From Bdellovibrionales bacterium (lineage in GTDB: Bacteria > Bdellovibrionota > UBA1018 > CAIMNF01), in assembly GCA_947457605.1 (NCBI GenBank), contig CANGWP010000081.1, positions 1 through 10,210 on the forward strand: DNA of 10,210 nt, in the 5' to 3' direction. The notes beneath the pieces are model-generated. The model saw only the letters and a list, made by a program, of their open reading frames with translations. It was not told the origin of the DNA and ran no database searches. Of this stretch, positions 1 to 6,460 are shown piece by piece (within the stretch, counting starts at the first letter, position 1; each line of letters opens with the position of its first letter). The translations under genes were made by a program, and so were the position numbers.

Positions 1-1640
1 ACGCGGCAGACAAACACAGCCGTAAACAGGGTCGTAATGATTCCGATGATCATGGTCACGGCAAACCCTTTCACAGGCCCGGATCCATACATCATCAAAA
101 TGATGGCTGCGATCCCATTGGCGACGTTGGCATCCAGAATGGTCTTAAAGGCCTTGTCAAACCCGGCCTCAACCGCGGCACCGATCGGTTTCCCTAGCCC
201 CAGTTCCTCGCGGATCCGTTCATAAATCACGACGTTCGAGTCAACTGCGATTCCCACTGTGAGCGCAATCCCTGCAATGCCGGGGAGCGTGAGGGTCGCC
301 TCAAGCCAAACCAGAATCGCAAGCACCAGGATCACATTCAGAAGGAGCGACGCTACCGCGATCATTCCTGAAATCCGGTAATAGATCGCAGTCAAAAGGA
401 AAACAGCAAGAATGCCAAGCACGCTCGCAAATGCGCCTTTGCTCACGGAGTCCGCACCAAGACTTGGTCCAACCACCCTTTGCTCCATGAGTTCAAGCTG
501 CGCAGGAAGTGCTCCCGCTCGAAGCACGATCGCAAGGTCTTTTGATTCACGCAAAGCTTCATCATACCCGCCACGGCCCGTGGTAATCACCCCTCTTGCG
601 CCAATCTTGGAATTGATGTTCGGCGCTGAGTGGACGATTCCATCCAGTACAATTGCAAGACGCTTGCCCACGTTTTCGCCCGTGAGCTTTTCAAAGGTGA
701 TGGCACCTTTTGGATTCAGTTCAAATGCCACTTCCGGTCGCTGGGACTCCTGGTTGAAGCTCACCTGAGCATCCTGCAGATCATTCCCGGTCACTTCGGC
801 CTTTGATTTCAAAAGAAGAGGAACCCGGGAAAGCTCGGACTTCTCAAATGCAATCTCGGAGCCTTCCGGAATCTTTCCTTTGGCGGCTTCATTGATCTGT
901 TTCACATAATCCGAAAATTTTCCTTCGGTCCCCTCTTTAAAGGAAATGTTTCTTTCCTTCTCGATCTGGGAAATCAGCTCAGGAAGCATGACAGTCTTCA
1001 ATGATTCTTCGTCCACCATCTTGAACTCGAGCTTTGCGGTTCTTCCAATCAGATCTTTGGCACGATCGACGTCCTTGATTCCAGGAAGTTCCACCACCAC
1101 TCGGTCCGAGCCCTGGGAAGAAATCTGAGGCTCCGCGACACCGAATTCGTCAATCCGGTTCCGGATGACTTCGATGCTTTGGTTCACGGTCTTATCCCGG
1201 ATGTCGTTCCGATAGTCATTGCTCAACCCGAACTCAAGATTCTCTCCCTTGTCTTCGGTGAGACGAAGATTGGGAAAATCCTTGTTCACGAGTTCAACTG
1301 CATCTTTTTTCTGGATTGCGCCGATCCGGATCTGGATCCGAGGGTCATCCTGAGGAACCCCTTCAAGCCGGATCTTGGATTCAAGAGCGATGATGTTTTT
1401 GTCTTTGAAACGATCGATCAAGGAGCTCATCTGACGGTCTGTGACCTCCTTGAACACCTTATTGAAGTCAACTCCCATTACAAGATACAGACCGCCCTGG
1501 AGGTCTAGCCCCAAGTTGATCTTTTTAGAGAATGGAAGCTTCTCCGGATTCATCCGGGAGAAGGTGGGGAGCACCATCAAGCCCGAAATCAGGGTCACCA
1601 CCATCAAAAAGGAAAATTTAAACCACCATTTATGATTCAT
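1..1640 (-). CDS. secD: Protein translocase subunit SecD (3' end outside window)
   Basis: SecD is a polytopic inner-membrane protein that, with SecF and YajC, uses the proton-motive force to help pull preproteins through SecYEG and release them in the periplasm. Reading the minus strand from the ATG at 1640 gives 546 uninterrupted codons to the window edge. The N-terminal membrane segment is about residues 7-27, followed by the P1 start motif LGLDLQGG (43-50) and NRIDEFGVAEP (161-171). The linker to the membrane domain has LRAGALPAQL (373-382), and the fourth-helix motif GIAVDSNVVIYERIREEL (463-480) carries the conserved Asp467. The reading stops at TLFTAVFVCR in the last helix, so only a short tail is missing. 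A GGGAGAG ribosome site precedes the ATG. The gene lies 37 bases after yajC; secF is expected next, beyond the window. Identification is very secure. Confidence 0.97.
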   Translation of the reverse strand, partial: MNHKWWFKFSFLMVVTLISGLMVLPTFSRMNPEKLPFSKKINLGLDLQGGLYLVMGVDFNKVFKEVTDRQMSSLIDRFKDKNIIALESKIRLEGVPQDDPRIQIRIGAIQKKDAVELVNKDFPNLRLTEDKGENLEFGLSNDYRNDIRDKTVNQSIEVIRNRIDEFGVAEPQISSQGSDRVVVELPGIKDVDRAKDLIGRTAKLEFKMVDEESLKTVMLPELISQIEKERNISFKEGTEGKFSDYVKQINEAAKGKIPEGSEIAFEKSELSRVPLLLKSKAEVTGNDLQDAQVSFNQESQRPEVAFELNPKGAITFEKLTGENVGKRLAIVLDGIVHSAPNINSKIGARGVITTGRGGYDEALRESKDLAIVLRAGALPAQLELMEQRVVGPSLGADSVSKGAFASVLGILAVFLLTAIYYRISGMIAVASLLLNVILVLAILVWLEATLTLPGIAGIALTVGIAVDSNVVIYERIREELGLGKPIGAAVEAGFDKAFKTILDANVANGIAAIILMMYGSGPVKGFAVTMIIGIITTLFTAVFVCR

Positions 1641-1677
1641 GCTCTCTCCCACAAAAAGCTTGAAAGGTACCTCGTGA

Positions 1678-2157
1678 TCAAGCGTTGGTCTGAATATCTT
1701 TAATCGGGCCCTTTACGACCTGATTTACCTGACTTTTTAAAACTTTGAGTTGAACATTCTTGGAAACCTCGAGGGTAACCACTTTTTCACTCATTCCTGC
1801 GATCGTTCCGATGATTCCTGCAGAAGTCACCACTTCATCTCCGTTTTTAAGGCCGGAAATCAGGGATTGGTGCTCTTTCATGCGTTTTTGCTGGGGACGG
1901 ATCATTAGAAAATACATCGCACCGAACATCACCAACATGAAGGGAAGCATTCCAAAAACACTCGGCTGTTGAGGAGCGGCCGGAGCACCAGACGCCGCCG
2001 CTGTGCCTACTGCGGCTGTCTGAGCAGGCGCGCTTTGGCCAGGGGCAAAAACAGGAGGCGCTCCCGCAGGAGTAACCTCGTCCGCAGAAAAGGACGTTGC
2101 TCCGGAAAGAACGAAAAGAACAGCAATCATCAGAGTCAAAATCAAAGTTTTCTTCAT
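1678..2157 (-). CDS. yajC: Sec translocon accessory protein YajC, with extended N-terminus
   Basis: YajC is a small single-span inner-membrane protein of the SecDF-YajC complex. The 159-residue product has the family signature MIRPQQKR (85-92) directly after a membrane span (about 68-86), then the cytoplasmic GDEVVTSAGIIGTI segment (106-119). E. coli YajC is about 110 residues. The extra length here is N-terminal: MKK plus a hydrophobic stretch (4-24) that looks like a signal peptide or extra span, then an Ala/Pro/Gln-rich linker (29-66). I chose ATG 2157, only 4 bases after the tgt stop and with an AGGA just upstream, over an in-frame TTG at 2220 that would overlap tgt by about 60 bases. It is co-transcribed with tgt and secD. 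Whether the N-terminal segment is cleaved cannot be read from sequence. Confidence 0.95.
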   Translation of the reverse strand: MKKTLILTLMIAVLFVLSGATSFSADEVTPAGAPPVFAPGQSAPAQTAAVGTAAASGAPAAPQQPSVFGMLPFMLVMFGAMYFLMIRPQQKRMKEHQSLISGLKNGDEVVTSAGIIGTIAGMSEKVVTLEVSKNVQLKVLKSQVNQVVKGPIKDIQTNA

Positions 2158-2161
2158 GATC

Positions 2162-3397
2162 CTAGGACGGTAACTGCTTGACCTTGAATTGGGAATAGAA
2201 ATTTTGAGCCCAAGAGTCAAATCGTCCTTCCAGGATTGCGGCTCTCATTTGCTTCATCAGGTTCAAGTAAAAATGTAGATTGTGAATGGTATTCAAACGC
2301 GCGGAAAGCATCTCTCCGGCCACAAAGAGATGCCGAAGATAGGCCTTCGAATATTGAGTGCAGGTTTCACAGGAACAATTCGGATCCAATGGACTTTCAT
2401 CATCCATATACCTGGCATTCTTGATATTCACCCTTCCTCGAGAAGTGAATAGCTGACCATTTCTGGCGTTTCGGGTTGGCATCACACAATCAAACATGTC
2501 CACCCCTGCCCTCACTGCCTCAATCAGATCCTCCGGACGTCCGACCCCCATCAAATATCTTGGTTTTTCTCGAGGCATCCTCGGCGCAACCTCGTGAACC
2601 ACCCGATGCATCATCTCCATGGGCTCCCCGATCGCAAAGCCCCCCAAGGCAAATCCATCAAACGGAAGGTCTCCCAAATCCCGAATCGACTGAAGCCTGA
2701 GCCCCGCATCCAGGCCCCCTTGAAATATCCCAAACCTCGCCTGATGATCCTTGAGTGGAACCTCAAGCCCTCTTTTGGCCCAGGCCAGAGTTCTTCTCAT
2801 CGCATCTTTCACGAAGTCCGGAGTTGCGGGAAAAGGAGGACATTGGTCAAACGCCATTACGATGTTTGAGCCAAGGGCCTTTTGGATCTCCATCGACAGC
2901 TCGGGGGTAAACAGGTGTCGGGAGCCATCGAGATGGGATTGAAATTGAACCCCCTCCTCTGTGATTTTATTCAGGCCAGACAGAGAAAAAACCTGAAAAC
3001 CCCCGCTATCCGTTAAGATGGGTCCATCCCAATTCATGAACTTCTGAAGCTCGCCCAGCCGCTCCACCCGATCGTGACCGGGTCTCAAATAAAGATGATA
3101 GGTATTCCCTAAAATAATCTGAGCGTTCATTTCCCGGAGCTCTCGCGTGGAGATCGACTTCACCGACCCAACCGTGCCTACCGGCATGAACGTGGGAGTC
3201 TCAATCTCAAAATAATCGGAGTCAAATCCACTCGCCCCCTCGGATCCCGGATTTCCTCCGGCGGCCATCGCCCGTCTTCCCAGCATTCTTGCATAAGGAT
3301 GCTTTTTTAGAAAGAGCCGGCCCGCTCGCGCCCTTGGCACACCTTCCCCATCAAACTCGTCTCGATCAATTTCAAAGCGGAGCACTCCATTATTCAT
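2162..3397 (-). CDS. tgt: tRNA-guanine(34) transglycosylase (queuosine pathway)
   Basis: Tgt swaps guanine at position 34 of GUN-anticodon tRNAs for preQ1, the committed tRNA step of queuosine synthesis; the enzyme is cytosolic. From ATG 3397 the protein has 411 residues. Visible motifs are FMPVGTVGS (70-78), ILGNTYHLYLRPG (95-107) and TDSGGFQVFSL with catalytic Asp130. Also present are GIFQGG (223-228) and FDCVMPTRNARNG with the nucleophile Asp303 (302-314). The zinc site is CSCETC plus TIHNL, giving Cys341, Cys343, Cys346 and His372. All key residues are present. An in-frame TTG at 3427 is possible, but ATG 3397 has an AGGA nine bases upstream and starts where the family normally starts. 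Unusual: about 30 extra, poorly conserved-looking residues (roughly 30-63) separate the RAGRL strand from ETPTFMPVGT. First gene of the tgt-yajC-secD operon. Confidence 0.97.
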   Translation of the reverse strand: MNNGVLRFEIDRDEFDGEGVPRARAGRLFLKKHPYARMLGRRAMAAGGNPGSEGASGFDSDYFEIETPTFMPVGTVGSVKSISTRELREMNAQIILGNTYHLYLRPGHDRVERLGELQKFMNWDGPILTDSGGFQVFSLSGLNKITEEGVQFQSHLDGSRHLFTPELSMEIQKALGSNIVMAFDQCPPFPATPDFVKDAMRRTLAWAKRGLEVPLKDHQARFGIFQGGLDAGLRLQSIRDLGDLPFDGFALGGFAIGEPMEMMHRVVHEVAPRMPREKPRYLMGVGRPEDLIEAVRAGVDMFDCVMPTRNARNGQLFTSRGRVNIKNARYMDDESPLDPNCSCETCTQYSKAYLRHLFVAGEMLSARLNTIHNLHFYLNLMKQMRAAILEGRFDSWAQNFYSQFKVKQLPS

Positions 3398-3472
3398 GAG
3401 GCATAATCCTGACACGAATTCAGGCAATCGTCAAAACACGGTCTCCACCTCACCAGCCTTCCCGAAAAAATT

Positions 3473-3500
3473 TGTATAAATGACATTGCCCCACGCAAAA
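3473..3500 (-). promoter_or_regulatory. Possible promoter for the tgt-yajC-secD operon
   Basis: On the minus strand a TATACA hexamer (3478-3473) lies 16 bases after a weak TTTTGC (3500-3495). That would give a leader of roughly 70 bases before the tgt ATG. A competing possibility is TTGACG at 3437-3432 with a poor -10. The region is shared with the divergent promoter of the 3520 gene, so the two may interfere. Weak call based only on hexamer similarity. Confidence 0.25.
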
Positions 3501-3513
3501 AATCGGGTAAGAT
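3486..3513 (+). promoter_or_regulatory. Likely promoter of the transposase-like gene, predicting a leaderless mRNA
   Basis: TTGCCC (3486-3491), a 16-base spacer and TAAGAT (3508-3513) form a plausible sigma-70 promoter. Only six bases separate the -10 box from the ATG at 3520, so transcription would begin at or next to the start codon. The purine-rich GGGTAAGA that might serve as a ribosome site is the -10 box itself. Confidence 0.4.
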
Positions 3514-3519
3514 AAATTC

Positions 3520-4107
3520 ATGAGCCAGAAGGGAATTCAAAAGAATATCGGCGAGATGCTGCCCCCGGGAACTGAAGCCAGCAAGATACTGCGGGAGCAA
3601 CTCCACCCTCGCCTCTCGCACGGAGGAAAGGAGTCGCGTGGAAAACGAAAAACCAAGCGCCCCTTTGTTTTGCAAGCCCCGATTCATCTTGTGCTTGCCT
3701 CAGACCGCGCAAAAGGGGTCTGGGCCCTCAGTCACCGAAAGAACGTCGCAAAGGTGAGCTCCATGATTTATGTGTATGGGGCTCGATTCAAAATTCGGAT
3801 TTACAGAGCATCGATCGAGGGGGGAGAGATTCATCTGCTGGTCAAAGTGTTTGACCGAAAGAATCTTGCAGATTTCCTTCGCGTACTTGCCGGACGGGTT
3901 GCAATTCTGATTACGGGTGCCCGAAAACACCAAAAAAAGGTGGGGAAATTCTGGCGAGACCTCTGTTGGTCAAAGCTCATCAATTGGGGGGCGGAGTTTT
4001 TCGGAGTAAGGAGCTTTATTGCAGGAATCGACAATTCCAAATTGAAATCGATCCACCCTCCAAACCATTCTTTTGGAAACCCCGCTCCTAGCGATGGGGT
4101 TCCGTAG
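3520..4107 (+). CDS. Y1/REP-associated transposase-like protein, catalytic residues lost
   Basis: The 195-residue protein resembles the chromosomal Y1-transposase-like (TnpA_REP/RAYT-type) family. Its family-like core has RPFVLQAPIHLVLAS (47-61), a GARFKIRIYRAS strand (87-98), GGEIHLLVKV (101-110), then the helix FLRVLAGRVAILITGARK (119-136) and the block KFWRDLCWSKLINWG (143-157). Active members have a His-x-His (HUH) metal site in the NHxHLLV position; here it reads GEIHLLV, with Glu103 replacing the first His and only His105 kept. Active members also use a C-terminal tyrosine nucleophile, but the only tyrosines here are 84, 86 and 95. The open frame is intact and basic, has no terminal inverted repeats or target duplication that I can see, and carries its own promoter. 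It is more likely a domesticated nucleic-acid-binding protein than a mobile element. The family call is from motif memory and moderate. Confidence 0.72.
   Translation: MSQKGIQKNIGEMLPPGTEASKILREQLHPRLSHGGKESRGKRKTKRPFVLQAPIHLVLASDRAKGVWALSHRKNVAKVSSMIYVYGARFKIRIYRASIEGGEIHLLVKVFDRKNLADFLRVLAGRVAILITGARKHQKKVGKFWRDLCWSKLINWGAEFFGVRSFIAGIDNSKLKSIHPPNHSFGNPAPSDGVP
4075..4103. repeat. Hairpin at the convergent gene ends
   Basis: GGAAACCCC (4075-4083) pairs with GGGGTTCC (4096-4103) with one bulged A, and GCT/AGC extends the stem around a CCT loop. It covers the last codons of the plus-strand gene and the stop codon of the minus-strand gene. It may slow or end transcription from both sides, but neither strand shows the T-run of a normal intrinsic terminator. 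Confidence 0.4.
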
Positions 4108-4882
4108 AACGGGGGGCACGAGATCTCCCTTTCAGAGGCTCTCCCGCCGAGGCAGGAGTACGGTTGAATGACCTCACTAGTATTCCATAAAACGGGTGTT
4201 CGGAATCAATCTCGTATTTTGCGATTACCTTGGAAAATTCCTGATCTGGATTCAGATTGAATTCCCTTACAATCAAATCCTGAACCATCATTCTTGCGAA
4301 ATCATTGGCAACTGCTGCGTCTGAAAAAAGCCGAAGAATCGCAGACCGCTCGGATCGATAAGCTTCCCCCTTCAACGGACGAAGGATCATGTCTTGCATT
4401 TTAAGAAAAACCTCTAGATTCGCTCCCTGAAGCTTTTTGGAATATTCCAATCGCATGTCTCTTAACTCTTGATCACTTGCGATTGGTTCAAAATCCCCCA
4501 ATTGAAGCGAGACTCCGAACCTGATGAAACGAATCTCCGCTGTGTCTCCAAACGCATCGATGAGCTTTCGATCCATCTGGTGCTTGGGGAGAGCATTCAA
4601 TTGCAAATCCAATTTTGCTCCAAGCATTGAGTCTTTCATTTCCGACCCAACCGGCGCCCTTCTCATGTCCATCAGCCCGTAGAGCTTGGACCCGTGATTT
4701 CGAATCCGCTCTCGACGGACGATGCCCTTCCGAGGCTCAAGTTCATTCAACAGCTGCGCTGTTGACTTCACCAGTTCACCAGTTTGAGGACCTGGCTCGA
4801 GAGGTCTGAGCAAAACAAATCCCACAGCTCCCAAAAAGAAGCCTACTGCGATCAACGATGAAATCAACGCACGAGAGCCCAT
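4088..4882 (-). CDS. Membrane-anchored protein of unknown function, downstream of mltA
   Basis: I do not recognise this 264-residue protein. It starts with a short MGSR head and one hydrophobic span (about 5-25), followed by a soluble part of about 235 residues that would lie in the periplasm if the span is an N-in anchor or uncleaved signal. The soluble part is mixed and charged, probably mostly helical (for example residues 137-215), with no cysteine and no motif I can name. The last 20 residues are rich in Arg, Pro and Ser and look disordered. It begins 61 bases after the mltA stop on the same strand with no terminator between them, so co-transcription is likely and a cell-wall-related role is possible. 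Its final 20 bases overlap the convergent 3520-4107 gene. The ATG at 4882 has a GGTGG/AGGG purine stretch upstream. Confidence 0.85.
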   Translation of the reverse strand: MGSRALISSLIAVGFFLGAVGFVLLRPLEPGPQTGELVKSTAQLLNELEPRKGIVRRERIRNHGSKLYGLMDMRRAPVGSEMKDSMLGAKLDLQLNALPKHQMDRKLIDAFGDTAEIRFIRFGVSLQLGDFEPIASDQELRDMRLEYSKKLQGANLEVFLKMQDMILRPLKGEAYRSERSAILRLFSDAAVANDFARMMVQDLIVREFNLNPDQEFSKVIAKYEIDSEHPFYGILVRSFNRTPASAGEPLKGRSRAPRSTEPHR

Positions 4883-4943
4883 ACCCTATCCACCGGATCG
4901 GCAAGAGGGCAGAAATTCTTGACGCCCGGATCACTAATTTTCG

Positions 4944-6092
4944 CTACCTTTCGGCTGGTGCCAGAACAAAAAACAGCCGTCCGGTTCGATCCGTACGCCC
5001 TGCTGCCACCTCGGCATATGGGCCCTCTCCCCAAAACACATCCACCCGGCCGGGAGTCTTGATCGCACCCCCCGTGTCTTGAGCTACCACGAATTGGGCA
5101 AACTGCTTCCAACTGATCGCCTGATCGCCCACGACTTGATCCGGTCGCTCTGTTTGAATCAAACCAACAGCCCCCATCGGAAAAACAGTGCGGTCCACGG
5201 CTATGGAGTGTTTCGGAGTCAGAACCACACTCGAATATCCGAACGGTCCCTCCGCGTCCGTCTTGAAAAAAACATAACTCTGATTTTGATTCGCAAAAAA
5301 AGACCAGGCTTCCGGGTGAATCAAGGTGAAGTAGCGCTTGATCCCTTGCAAATTGATAAACTCCTCGTCAATGCCGGAAAGCCTCATCGCACGCCCGAGC
5401 GAGGAATAGGGGCGTCCGTTCTCGGATGCATAATTCACAATCTGACGCCGGAATCCACCGCCATCCGTGGAAATCAAAAGCGCGCCAGATCCCTGAACCT
5501 GGAGAATGTACGGGTCTACGGGATTGTCGAGGTATGCGATCTCAAGCCCCCTTCCCCGAAGAGCACCGCCATCCTCGATTTGCGCCCGAGTAAAATAGGG
5601 GCGAACCAAATCAGGGGGAGTTCGATAAACCGGATACTTGAAGATTTCATCAGGCAAAAGTTTCGCGCGATAGACCGGGAAATAGTACCCCGTAAACTGA
5701 ACCTCATGGGTATCGGGCTTGCCGGTGGATTCAAACCACTGCAGCTCACGCCTGGCTTTTCCAAACACCTCATTCAGGGAGAGGCCCCTTGCAAGCTCCC
5801 GCAAGAACCATTGCACGGTATCCCGGCACCAACGTTCTTTCGATACGGTCTCGCCAGCAAAACTCCAAGAATTCGGAAGGCCGGAACACAGCGGTAACTG
5901 GCGACGAAGCGCCTCTTGAAACAATTCCCTTGAACCTGCCTCCGGAGATCCAAGAGCAGAATCATCAATTCGGATTTCAGGAACCTCATCCGGGGAAAGT
6001 CGTCGAAGAGAATTCCCGTAAGCGAGTGCAGAAAAAGATAGAACTCCGAATAAACTGAAAAGAATGAACCTGGATTGAACCCTATTTCGCAT
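4944..6092 (-). CDS. mltA: MltA-family lytic murein transglycosylase
   Basis: MltA cleaves the MurNAc-GlcNAc bond of peptidoglycan, leaving 1,6-anhydro-MurNAc ends, and acts in the periplasm. The 382-residue product has a signal peptide (about 1-25, ending SALAYG), FTGYYFPVYRAK (133-144), the MltA-domain core AYLDNPVDPYILQVQGSG (186-203) and a C-terminal 3D domain. That domain contains AVDRTVFPMGAVG (298-310) and QDTGGAIKTPGRVDVFWG (338-355). Asp339 in DTGGAIK corresponds to the catalytic Asp of E. coli MltA. E. coli MltA is a lipoprotein; here there is no Cys at the signal end, so the enzyme should be soluble in the periplasm or anchored otherwise. The ATG at 6092 has a good GAGGG ribosome site. 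It is first of a two-gene unit with the 4088-4882 gene. Confidence 0.95.
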   Translation of the reverse strand: MRNRVQSRFILFSLFGVLSFSALAYGNSLRRLSPDEVPEIRIDDSALGSPEAGSRELFQEALRRQLPLCSGLPNSWSFAGETVSKERWCRDTVQWFLRELARGLSLNEVFGKARRELQWFESTGKPDTHEVQFTGYYFPVYRAKLLPDEIFKYPVYRTPPDLVRPYFTRAQIEDGGALRGRGLEIAYLDNPVDPYILQVQGSGALLISTDGGGFRRQIVNYASENGRPYSSLGRAMRLSGIDEEFINLQGIKRYFTLIHPEAWSFFANQNQSYVFFKTDAEGPFGYSSVVLTPKHSIAVDRTVFPMGAVGLIQTERPDQVVGDQAISWKQFAQFVVAQDTGGAIKTPGRVDVFWGEGPYAEVAAGRTDRTGRLFFVLAPAER

Positions 6093-6390
6093 GAATCCCT
6101 CAATTCCAACGACCCGATGCTAATGAAAGACCTGAGATCTGTCTAGATTCTGAACAGGCTGTCTATGAAATTACCCCATCTGCACTCCCCGCTCCTTCCC
6201 CGCACTCCCAGCGGTGCTCCCGGGACCAAGAATGAGCTCTGGATTTCTAGCATCATTTCAAATCTTTAGAGAAAAATGCTCAAGCACAAAATCACAGGAC
6301 CAATCTTCTCTACTTCTGGCTCGAGCTTTGCACTTGTGAGGCCGCAGGCAAAATCCAAAAAGCCGGCAAAATCATCTCTCTCTCTCTCAA

Positions 6391-6427
6391 CCGGCCTGCG
6401 ATCCTTTCGTAGGCCGGGTTTTTTATT
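6391..6427 (+). terminator. Intrinsic terminator upstream of the ROK gene
   Basis: CCGGCCTGCGA (6391-6401) and TCGTAGGCCGG (6407-6417) form an 11-base-pair stem with one G-T pair and a TCCTT loop, followed by G and TTTTTTATTT. It is a textbook plus-strand terminator. No plus-strand gene precedes it, and the ROK start codon is only 34 bases downstream, so it either ends an unannotated short RNA or acts as an attenuator. Confidence 0.88.
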
Positions 6428-6453
6428 TGTAACTCCCAAAGATCGTCTATACT
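6427..6453 (+). promoter_or_regulatory. Promoter of the ROK-PilZ-hydrolase operon, predicting a leaderless mRNA
   Basis: TATACT (6448-6453) is a strong -10 match. Its -35 is weaker: TTGTAA (6427-6432) at 15 bases, or TTTGTA one base earlier at 16. Seven bases separate the -10 box from the ATG at 6461, so the transcript would start at or within a base or two of the start codon. There is no Shine-Dalgarno sequence in GCGCCTT, which agrees with a leaderless start. Confidence 0.55.
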
Positions 6454-6460
6454 GCGCCTT

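Larger units (their letters stand above)
6093..6460. other. 368-base intergenic region between divergent mltA and the ROK gene
   Basis: No convincing coding frame is present; the plus-strand frame at 6276-6512 runs through a terminator and into the ROK gene. The part next to mltA (6093-6175) must hold its promoter, though I see no good hexamers. At 6182-6221 the octamer GCACTCCC occurs twice (6182-6189, 6202-6209) and as GTGCTCCC at 6214-6221; CCGCT/AGCGG (6189-6193/6210-6214) can form a stem. A CT dinucleotide run lies at 6375-6388, followed by a terminator (6391-6427) and then the ROK promoter. An intrinsic terminator with no plus-strand gene before it suggests either a small RNA or a regulated leader ending at about 6425. 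Confidence 0.6.

Noticed and set aside
1179..1508. Plus-strand frame of 109 codons
   Set aside because: Antisense to secD, whose frame is continuous and carries conserved motifs throughout.
5079..5897. Long plus-strand open frame of 272 codons
   Set aside because: It is antisense to mltA, whose reading frame has a full set of family motifs; the plus-strand product is basic, without recognisable motifs, and has no clear ribosome site.
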